Positions 1 to 5,077 of a stretch of 5,077 nucleotides of DNA are shown here, one piece after another. The position numbers and the translations under genes were made by a program. The stretch is taken from NCBI GenBank assembly GCA_947456995.1, contig CANGVB010000339.1, positions 1 through 5,077 of the forward strand, read 5' to 3'. Origin of the DNA: Bryobacteraceae bacterium. GTDB taxonomy: Bacteria; Acidobacteriota; Terriglobia; Bryobacterales; Bryobacteraceae. Each line of letters starts with the position of its first letter. Position 1 is the stretch's first letter. A model generated the notes under the pieces. It was given only the letters and a program-made list of their open reading frames with translations. It was not told where the DNA came from and made no database searches.

Positions 1-1
1 A

Positions 2-628
2 AAACGTCTCCCCATTGGCTTCGGTGCCTCCATTGAAGTGGAAGGTCAGGCCCTCGCCGGGAAGGGCCAGTTAAGCGAGGCGATTGCATTTCTTACGCGC
101 GAAGAGAAAACCTATCACAACACTTCTATTCGCACGAGAATTCAAAAGAACATCAACCTGCTTTCACTCGAAGGCAAGCGCGCACCCGCACTTGAAATCA
201 AGGATTTTGTTGGTGCGCTCAAGCCGCAAACGCTGGCCAGCCTCAAAGGCAAGCCCGTGCTGCTCTTCTTCTGGGCTCACTGGTGTGGTGATTGCAAGGC
301 ACAGGCCCCGATCCTGGCTGATCTGGCTGCGAAGTATGGCGCAAAAGGCCTCACTATCGTTGGCCCCACCCAACACTACGGCTACATCAATGGTGGCGAT
401 GACGCAGCACCAGCAGTCGAAAAGCCTTACATTGCTGGAATCTACGAAAAGTTCTACAAGAACATCCCGGGCATGACCGCCCCGCTGAGCGAAGAGAACT
501 TCCGCGTCTACGGCTCATCCACCACTCCCACACTCGTCTTGATCGACAAGGCGGGCATCGTGCGTCTCTACAATCCGGGCAAGCTTACGGCAGAACAACT
601 CAGTGCAAAGATAGAGCCCCTGCTCTAG
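2..628 (+). CDS. TlpA/ResA-like thiol-disulfide oxidoreductase, C-terminal part (5' end outside window)
   Basis: Thioredoxin-fold protein, probably a periplasmic or membrane-anchored disulfide reductase of the TlpA/ResA type. Numbering from the GTG at position 38, residues 1-45 are helical and look weakly TPR-like. A thioredoxin domain follows from about residue 50. It has a strand 'PVLLFFWA', the redox motif W82-C83-G-D-C86, and a '[10 protein letters not shown]' strand whose P164 is the expected cis-proline. About 78 residues separate the CxxC from that proline, more than in plain thioredoxin, as in TlpA-type proteins with a central insert. The frame stays open to the left edge (12 codons before the GTG). 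There is no Shine-Dalgarno at that GTG and no signal peptide after it, so the true start and any export signal lie outside. The family call is secure; partner and substrate are unknown. The gene converges on the 94-residue gene with no spacer. Confidence 0.85.
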   Translation, partial: KRLPIGFGASIEVEGQALAGKGQLSEAIAFLTREEKTYHNTSIRTRIQKNINLLSLEGKRAPALEIKDFVGALKPQTLASLKGKPVLLFFWAHWCGDCKAQAPILADLAAKYGAKGLTIVGPTQHYGYINGGDDAAPAVEKPYIAGIYEKFYKNIPGMTAPLSEENFRVYGSSTTPTLVLIDKAGIVRLYNPGKLTAEQLSAKIEPLL

Positions 629-913
629 TTATTCCCCTTCGTAAGGGAAGCGGCGCACCGCCTGCATGCACTCAGACAAGGCCTTCAGCATCGATCCACC
701 CCAGCCACAAGGCGTAAACGGAATCGTCTTCTGATTGGTCTGCTTATCTGCCTGGGCAAAGAACTTCATTGTGGGCTCCTGCGGGCTCACAAACTCTTTC
801 ACAGTGATCAGGAATTCAATCTCGCGGTCGCCTTGGACTTTCACCATCGAGAAATGATGCACCATTGCAAATCGTTCTGTCTTATCCGCGTGCGCAAACT
901 GCCATTCAGCCAA
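629..913 (-). CDS. Hypothetical protein, 94 residues, downstream of dnaB
   Basis: I do not recognise this family. The TTG start is chosen because AGGAG sits 7 bases before it and because the frame meets a stop 14 codons upstream, with no better start between. The first internal Met (residue 17) lacks such a site. The protein has no signal peptide and no membrane segment, so it is probably cytoplasmic. Residues 14-66 alternate hydrophobic and polar residues in a way that suggests three or four beta strands. Residues 67-90 (from 'TPCGWGGSML' onward) look like a loop and an amphipathic helix. Conserved-looking residues are W4, H19-H20, C69, W71 and C82. The length, the good ribosome-binding site and codon use like its neighbours support a real gene. 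It follows dnaB by 62 bases on the same strand, so it may share that transcript or use the promoter-like site in the gap. Co-orientation with dnaB is not evidence of a replication role. Confidence 0.75.
   Translation of the reverse strand: MAEWQFAHADKTERFAMVHHFSMVKVQGDREIEFLITVKEFVSPQEPTMKFFAQADKQTNQKTIPFTPCGWGGSMLKALSECMQAVRRFPYEGE
632..662. other. Two small hairpins just past the convergent stop codons (weak terminator candidate)
   Basis: Bases 632-649 can pair TT-CCCTT with AAGGG-AA around a CGT loop, leaving one bulged C. Bases 652-662 pair GGCG with CGCC around CAC. They begin 3 bases after the stop of the thioredoxin-like gene, inside the 3' coding end of the opposing gene. Neither side has a U-tract, so I rate intrinsic termination as weak. 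Confidence 0.15.
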
Positions 914-920
914 AGTAGTT

Positions 921-925
921 CTCCT
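921..925 (-). promoter_or_regulatory. Ribosome-binding site that fixes the TTG start
   Basis: AGGAG on the minus strand, 7 bases before the TTG at 913-911. This near-consensus Shine-Dalgarno at good spacing is the main reason for choosing the TTG over the downstream ATG of the 94-residue gene. Confidence 0.75.
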
Positions 926-942
926 GTTTTTCCGGGCGTGAA

Positions 943-959
943 CTGAGAGTATATCTCAG
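943..959 (-). promoter_or_regulatory. Inverted repeat enclosing a -10-like element (possible promoter/operator)
   Basis: Minus strand reads CTGAGATATACTCTCAG: perfect 6-base arms CTGAGA/TCTCAG around five bases. TATACT, one mismatch from the TATAAT -10 consensus, spans positions 953-948. Transcription from it would start near 941 and give a leader of about 28 bases to the TTG start. The -35 is poor: the best is TAGACG, 4 of 6 matches with a long 19-base spacer that overlaps the dnaB stop. The symmetry over the -10 would suit a repressor operator. No U-tract follows, so it is unlikely to be an intrinsic terminator of dnaB. Seen in sequence; function inferred. Confidence 0.3.
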
Positions 960-975
960 AGATACGGAATACCGT

Positions 976-2346
976 CTAGACGTAATCGTCCTGCGGCAGA
1001 TCGCCCATGTCTTCGGCGAGGTTCCCGAACTTGGTGAACTTATGAATAAATGCGAGATCCACTTTCCCGATAGGCCCATTACGCTGCTTGGAAATGATCA
1101 GCTCGGCGCGGCCTTTTAAGTCCTCGCGATCAGGCTTGTACACTTCTTCGCGAAACAGGAAGCACACCATGTCGGCGTCCTGCTCGATCGAACCCGATTC
1201 GCGCAAGTCGCTTAGCTGCGGCCGGTGATCGCCAGGGCGGGTTTCCGGGCCACGGCTCAACTGGCTTAAGCCCACAATCGGCACACGCAGTTCTTTGCTT
1301 AACAACTTCATGCCACGCGAGATCGAGCTTACTTCCTGCGTACGGCTATCGTGATTGCCGCGCGCTTGCATCAGTTGCAGGTAGTCGATGATCACCAGCC
1401 CCAAGCCACGCTCGGCCTGCACGCGCCGCAGCTTGGCATGGATGTCCATCATGTTCACACCAGGAGAATCATCCAGGTACAAAGGTGCATCCATCAAGTC
1501 GGTCGCCGCAACAGCCAGTTGCCGCCGCTCATCGTCATTCAAGAAGCCTGTGCGGAAACGATGCTGGTCAACACGCGCCGCTGCGCAAATCATACGGGTC
1601 AGCAGGCTCTCTTTCGACATTTCGAGCGAGAACACGGCTACCGGCTTGTTCACTCGCGGCCCGCAAACATGCGACGCAATATTCAAAGCAAACGCCGTCT
1701 TGCCCATGGCAGGACGAGCAGCAATGATGATCAGCTCACCTTCGCGGAAGCCACCCGTCATCTCATCAAACTTGCTGAAGCCCGTCGACACACCCTTGAT
1801 GCGGCTCGATGGGTCGAGAAACTGATCGAGGCCAATCTCATCGATAATTTCTGACGGGCGCGACAGCGTGTTCTTGGCCTTGGAAGCGCCAATATTGAGG
1901 AAGGACTCTTCGGCCTCCGCCAGAATATGATCGGCCTCATCCACTCCAAGAAAGGCCTTGTCCATCACGCTTTGTGCCGTGTAGATGACCTTGCGTAGAG
2001 TCGCCTTTTCTTTGACGATCTTGACGTAGCCGAAGACGTTGAGCGACTGCGGGATGCCTTCGTCGAGGCTCATCAGGTAGCTCAGGCCACCGGCACTCTC
2101 AAGCTCGGAGTGACGCATCAATTCATTGGCCAGCGCCACGCGGTCAATCCGCTCACCACGCTCAGCCAAAGCAGACATTCGCTGAAAGACTCGGCGATGA
2201 GACTCCAGGCTGAAGTCCTCAGCCGTCAGTTCACCACCAACAAGAGGGAAGCAGTCCGGGTCGACGAGAACAGCGCCCAGCGTCAGACGCTCGGCTTCGA
2301 GATTTGCGGGTAGGCCTTTTTGAAAGGCGATGTCTTGAACGTTCAT
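976..2346 (-). CDS. dnaB: Replicative DNA helicase DnaB
   Basis: Complete 456-residue hexameric 5'-3' replicative helicase, which unwinds DNA ahead of the replisome and recruits primase (DnaG). Length is normal for the family (about 450-470). Residues 10-110 form the N-terminal primase-interacting domain ('LPANLEAERLTLGAVL'), followed by a helical linker to about 180. The RecA-like motor domain runs from about 183. Its Walker A is 209-218 'AARPAMGKTA' (K216, T217), the catalytic glutamate is in 'LEMS' (E242), and Walker B is 317-326 with D321. The 'SQLSRGPE' motif starts at 361. A 'KQRNGP' segment near 420-425 includes R422, the likely arginine finger that acts on the neighbouring subunit. 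The P-loop is uninterrupted, so the common intein site is empty. The ATG start is preceded by a modest TAAGG 9 bases away. The gene is co-directional with the efflux fusion upstream, which does not look functionally related, and with the small gene downstream. Confidence 0.98.
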   Translation of the reverse strand: MNVQDIAFQKGLPANLEAERLTLGAVLVDPDCFPLVGGELTAEDFSLESHRRVFQRMSALAERGERIDRVALANELMRHSELESAGGLSYLMSLDEGIPQSLNVFGYVKIVKEKATLRKVIYTAQSVMDKAFLGVDEADHILAEAEESFLNIGASKAKNTLSRPSEIIDEIGLDQFLDPSSRIKGVSTGFSKFDEMTGGFREGELIIIAARPAMGKTAFALNIASHVCGPRVNKPVAVFSLEMSKESLLTRMICAAARVDQHRFRTGFLNDDERRQLAVAATDLMDAPLYLDDSPGVNMMDIHAKLRRVQAERGLGLVIIDYLQLMQARGNHDSRTQEVSSISRGMKLLSKELRVPIVGLSQLSRGPETRPGDHRPQLSDLRESGSIEQDADMVCFLFREEVYKPDREDLKGRAELIISKQRNGPIGKVDLAFIHKFTKFGNLAEDMGDLPQDDYV

Positions 2347-2355
2347 CGCTTACAG

Positions 2356-2360
2356 CCTTA
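2356..2360 (-). promoter_or_regulatory. Ribosome-binding site of dnaB
   Basis: TAAGG on the minus strand lies 9 bases before the dnaB ATG (2346-2344). It is weaker and slightly farther away than the site of the 94-residue gene, but it is the only purine-rich stretch there. The N-terminal protein sequence aligns with the family from this Met. Confidence 0.5.
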
Positions 2361-2384
2361 GTATGGCGCTTCTGCCCTGTTGAA

Positions 2385-2400
2385 GGCTTGTGGAAAAGCC
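2385..2400 (-). promoter_or_regulatory. DnaA-box-like nonamer inside a short inverted repeat in the dnaB leader
   Basis: The 73-base gap between the efflux stop and the dnaB start contains, on the minus strand, GGCTTTTCCACAAGCC. Its inner nonamer TTTTCCACA (2397-2389) fits the DnaA-box pattern TTWTNCACA, about 43 bases before the dnaB ATG. The outer bases GGCTT/AAGCC can form a 5-bp hairpin with a 6-base loop. The hairpin also lies 20 bases after the efflux stop, so a weak terminator is the alternative reading, but it has no U-tract. No convincing -35/-10 pair was found in the gap. A single box is only suggestive. Confidence 0.3.
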
Positions 2401-2419
2401 GTGATTTTCCTGTGCTTAT

Positions 2420-5077
2420 TTATTTCAAACTGATGCTGTGCGTATCAAGCGTAGACCCAATCGCCTGCTCGAGCCGTGCAATCGCCTTATTGAAATCCAG
2501 ACGCGCCACCAGACTCCGGCGCTGCGAATCAGCATACTCGTTCTGCCGGGTCAGCACCAGAAAATTCGTGCTCTCACCGGTCTCAAACAGACGTTGCTCG
2601 CTATCCAGTTTCTCTTTCGCCGCCTTTACACTCGCCTCAGCGGCAATGATGCGCTGCTCTGAAGTTCGCAGAGACTGCATCGAGTTGCGCACCTCGGCTT
2701 CGATAATCTGCTCAGCCTTGGCACGCTGCAAGTTCAGGTTTCGGTCTGCCAGATTCGCCTGCGCCAGCGTCTCTGTTGCGGCACGATTGCGCATGGTCCA
2801 GTCGATCTGCAAGCCCGCCTGCCAGCTTGTATAGTTCTGTCCAAATAAGCTGCTCAGCGTCGTGCCGTAGCCACCCACAAAGGCTGGCGGAACAACGTCT
2901 CCGACGCTCCCTGGGAAGAATGGATTTCTTGCAGTGTTGCGCGCACCAGCCAAGCCAGCCATCGTATAGCCAGCGGCAAGATTCACTCCTGGCAACTGCA
3001 AGTTCCTGGCCAGGTCTTTTTGATATTCATTCGATTCCAGCCGCAACTTCAGATTCTTAAGCTCAGGCCGCTTGCCAACTGCAGTCTGGATCAGAGCCTT
3101 CAAGTCATCGAGTGCCGGCGGAGCCACGCTGCGTGTCTCAACCGGAATCACTTCGTCATTCCAGATCGTCTGATCCCGGCCGCCAGCCATCAGATTCTTC
3201 AGGTTGTTCTCAACCTCGGTCAACAGGCCGATGCTCGAATAGTACGTATCCTGCCGGCGCTCGAGTTCAGCCAGTGCAGCCGATAGTTCAACCGGTGCAA
3301 GAGTCCCGGCATCAATCTGACGCTTGGATCGTTCATACTGATCGCGCGCCAGATCCACACTCAGCTTCTTCACTTCAATATCCTGACGCGCCGCCACCAG
3401 ATCCCAATACGCCTGGGTCACCAGCGTCACCACCTGAATCACACGAAGCTCATAGTCAGCCTCGCTGATGTCGATCTGCTTGCGGCGCAGACGAATCTGA
3501 TTCCGGTCGTTGTCGATCTTGCGGCCCCGCAGCAAGGGCTGCGTCAGATTGATCGTTAGTGTTGAGAGAGTAAACGGGTTCAACCCGCTAAACGGATTGC
3601 TTGTGCTCAGCCGGCCGTTATTGAAGGCCGCGTCAAGACGCGTACCCTGCCAGGGTGTCCGCTGCGAAAAGGTCGCGTTGTTGCTAAAGTTTCGATCAAT
3701 CAGCCGGCCGTCTGCCGCCTGCAGAGGGCTCGACGTCGGCGTCACGTTGTAGCTCATGTTGGGACGGTATCCGAGCACCGGGTCCCATACACCAAAAGTC
3801 TGCTTGTACTGACTCCGCGACAGCACCGTATTGGTCTTCTCAATCTGCAGATCCAGATTGTTTTCGAGAGCAAGTACAATCGCATCCTTGAGCATCATCC
3901 GCTTCTGCGATGTGCCCACGCCCACTCGCACCGGGTTCTCGGCCGCCACTCCCACTACAGCAAAGAGAAACAAGCCCAGCAGCCCGGCCAGCGCTTCTTT
4001 CAGCCCGCGACGCCGGAAGAGCCCACCAATCTTCGAGAAGATCTTGCTGTTCGACATATCGTCAAAGAGCGAGTAGACCACCGGGGTCACCAGCAAGCTC
4101 AACAACAGACACATCGTCTGGCCGCCGATGACGACAATTGCAACCGTACGACGCGAACCAGCGCCTGCTCCACCACCAAGCGCGAGCGGAATCATACCCG
4201 CCACCAGTGCCGCAGTGGTCATCAAGATCGGTCGCAATCGATCCTCGCAACCCTTCAGCACAGCATCGAGTCTCGGCAAGCCCTCATTGCGCAATCGCTT
4301 GATGTGGTCTACCTGCAAAATCGAATTCTTCTTCACAATGCCGAAGAGCACAAGAATACCCACCGACGTATAAATGATGTTGTAGTTCTCGCCCGCGATC
4401 TTCAGGCTCAGCAACGCAAACGGCACACTCAGCGGCAAGCTCAAGAGAATCGTGATCGGATCGAGGAAGCTCTCAAACTGAGCCGCCAGAATCATGTACA
4501 TAAACACGAAACACAAAACAAAGGCCGACACAAAGTTCACAGCAGCCTTGCCAAATTCCTTCGACCGGCCCACCGTCCCCGTCGCATACTGCGGCGGCAT
4601 GTTCAGCTCTTGAACAATCTTCTGCGTCGCATCAATTGCCTCAGACAGCGAACCGCCCTTGGCGATGTTGGCCTGAATCAGAATCTGCCGCTGCCGGTTA
4701 TACCGATCAATCGCAGAAGGCCCAGTGGCATCCCTCAGCGTCGCCACGTTCGACACCGGCACATTGCCCAGCGTCGTCGATGGCACAAACAAGCGGTTCA
4801 AAGCCTGCGGCGAAGTACGGAAGGCTTTGTCTACGCGCAACTGCACGTCGTAGCGATCATCGCCCTCGCGATAAGTCGTCGCCTGATCATCACCAGCCAC
4901 CAGCGTGCGCAGTGCCGAAGCAATACTGTTGACGCTCACATTCAAATCGGCAGCCTTGTCGCGATTAATGTCGACGCGCAATTCCGGCTTGCCCGGCTCA
5001 TAGCTGGAATCGATATCGGCGACACCTGGCACTTCTTTAAGCCGCGCCATAATGGCCTTCGAATACTTCTCCAACTG
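2420..5077 (-). CDS. RND efflux permease (AcrB/HAE-1 type, C-terminal part) fused in frame to a TolC-family outer membrane efflux protein; 5' end outside window
   Basis: One uninterrupted frame of about 885 visible codons, open through the right edge; the TTG at 5074 is internal, since an in-frame Gln codon precedes it. Numbering from that codon: residues 1-175 are the rest of the second periplasmic porter/docking region. Helices TM8-TM12 lie at about 178-198, 206-226, 231-253, 282-300 and 310-335. K249 in 'VKKNSIL' matches the AcrB proton-relay lysine K940. A basic cytoplasmic tail (K344-K359) follows, then a hydrophobic stretch 361-378 ending 'GVAA'. Residues 379-884 are a whole TolC-type protein: first OEP repeat about 394-630, second about 655-870, with long coiled-coil helices. 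By comparison with AcrB, roughly 670 residues are missing, giving a full protein near 1,550. Drug-proton antiport plus outer membrane exit duct is the expected role. Substrate is unknown, and any adaptor (MFP) gene must lie outside the window. Confidence 0.9.
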   Translation of the reverse strand, partial: QLEKYSKAIMARLKEVPGVADIDSSYEPGKPELRVDINRDKAADLNVSVNSIASALRTLVAGDDQATTYREGDDRYDVQLRVDKAFRTSPQALNRLFVPSTTLGNVPVSNVATLRDATGPSAIDRYNRQRQILIQANIAKGGSLSEAIDATQKIVQELNMPPQYATGTVGRSKEFGKAAVNFVSAFVLCFVFMYMILAAQFESFLDPITILLSLPLSVPFALLSLKIAGENYNIIYTSVGILVLFGIVKKNSILQVDHIKRLRNEGLPRLDAVLKGCEDRLRPILMTTAALVAGMIPLALGGGAGAGSRRTVAIVVIGGQTMCLLLSLLVTPVVYSLFDDMSNSKIFSKIGGLFRRRGLKEALAGLLGLFLFAVVGVAAENPVRVGVGTSQKRMMLKDAIVLALENNLDLQIEKTNTVLSRSQYKQTFGVWDPVLGYRPNMSYNVTPTSSPLQAADGRLIDRNFSNNATFSQRTPWQGTRLDAAFNNGRLSTSNPFSGLNPFTLSTLTINLTQPLLRGRKIDNDRNQIRLRRKQIDISEADYELRVIQVVTLVTQAYWDLVAARQDIEVKKLSVDLARDQYERSKRQIDAGTLAPVELSAALAELERRQDTYYSSIGLLTEVENNLKNLMAGGRDQTIWNDEVIPVETRSVAPPALDDLKALIQTAVGKRPELKNLKLRLESNEYQKDLARNLQLPGVNLAAGYTMAGLAGARNTARNPFFPGSVGDVVPPAFVGGYGTTLSSLFGQNYTSWQAGLQIDWTMRNRAATETLAQANLADRNLNLQRAKAEQIIEAEVRNSMQSLRTSEQRIIAAEASVKAAKEKLDSEQRLFETGESTNFLVLTRQNEYADSQRRSLVARLDFNKAIARLEQAIGSTLDTHSISLK
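3941..4020 (-). other. Fusion junction: basic tail plus signal-peptide-like hydrophobic segment
   Basis: This encodes residues 352-378 of the fusion. Arginines 354-356 and K359 precede an 18-residue hydrophobic core (361-378) ending V376-A377-A378, then E379-N380-P381. The layout n-region, h-region, small residues at -3 and -1 is that of a classical signal peptide with predicted cleavage after A378 (DNA 3941/3940). Free-standing TolC proteins start with such a peptide, so the second gene seems to have been joined with its signal retained. The positive-inside rule agrees with the RND C terminus being cytoplasmic. It may act as a thirteenth membrane helix if not cleaved. Confidence 0.65.

Noticed and set aside
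38..40. GTG as the start of the thioredoxin-like gene
   Set aside because: The frame is open upstream to the window edge, no Shine-Dalgarno precedes it, and no export signal follows, unlike a normal TlpA-type protein start.
973..982. 10-base palindrome CGTCTAGACG over the dnaB stop, plus ACGG/CCGT at 964-975
   Set aside because: Too short and too poorly placed for a terminator, with no U-tract; one 10-base palindrome in 5 kb is expected by chance.
1683..1740. Intein in the DnaB P-loop, a frequent insertion site
   Set aside because: Walker A and flanking motifs are continuous, and the protein has normal length.
1351..1854. Long open frame (167 codons) on the plus strand inside dnaB
   Set aside because: It is antisense to the conserved motor domain of dnaB. 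The translation is rich in His, Arg and Gln without domain pattern, as expected for a shadow of a GC-rich gene.
2385..2400. Hairpin after the efflux stop as a Rho-independent terminator
   Set aside because: The stem is only 5 bp with a 6-base loop and is not followed by a run of T on the minus strand; kept only as a DnaA-box-like site.
2304..2834. Plus-strand open frame of 176 codons running across the dnaB leader into the TolC region
   Set aside because: The product is a Ser/Arg/Cys-rich sequence opposite clear OEP coding sequence, with no ribosome-binding site or family resemblance.
5072..5074. TTG as the start of the efflux fusion
   Set aside because: It lies in the middle of the RND periplasmic porter domain, and an in-frame codon continues to the right edge; the gene is simply cut by the window.
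1..5077. CRISPR array, tRNA/rRNA, insertion sequence or phage module
   Set aside because: No regularly spaced repeats, tRNA-like cloverleaf, transposase coding or terminal inverted repeats were visible; nearly all of the window is coding.

Overview
The window carries four protein-coding regions and no RNA gene, mobile element or CRISPR array that I can see. Moderately high GC, a TTG start with a good AGGAG ribosome-binding site, a TolC-type protein with an 'NPF..LNPF' and 'LTQPLLRG' style N-terminal half, and an AcrB-type pump with a 'VKKNSIL' tenth helix together suggest a Gram-negative (diderm) soil-type bacterium. My best guess is an acidobacterium of the Solibacter/Bryobacter kind. The phylum call is inference from protein style, not a database match.

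Layout from left to right: (1) positions 2-628, plus strand, the C-terminal part of a TlpA/ResA-like thiol-disulfide protein with a WCGDC active site, cut by the left edge. (2) 629-913, minus strand, a 94-residue unrecognised protein whose stop codon touches the stop of gene 1 with no base between. (3) 976-2346, minus strand, a complete replicative helicase dnaB without intein. (4) 2420-5077, minus strand, cut by the right edge: one open frame holding the C-terminal third of an AcrB/HAE-1 type RND pump, then a signal-peptide-like hydrophobic segment, then a complete TolC-family outer membrane efflux protein.

All minus-strand genes run in the same direction (efflux fusion, dnaB, 94-aa gene), with gaps of 73 and 62 bases. 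The first gap holds a DnaA-box-like nonamer upstream of dnaB. The second holds a perfect inverted repeat around a -10-like TATACT upstream of the small gene. No strong intrinsic terminator was found. Genes cover almost everything, and no gene-free stretch exceeds 300 bases.

The main point of interest is the pump-channel fusion. The RND C terminus lies in the cytoplasm, so the added hydrophobic segment (a possible thirteenth membrane helix or internal signal peptide ending in V-A-A) would carry the TolC domain to the periplasm. Cleavage there would release pump and channel subunits in equal amounts from one polypeptide, matching the 3:3 ratio of an assembled AcrB-TolC type machine.
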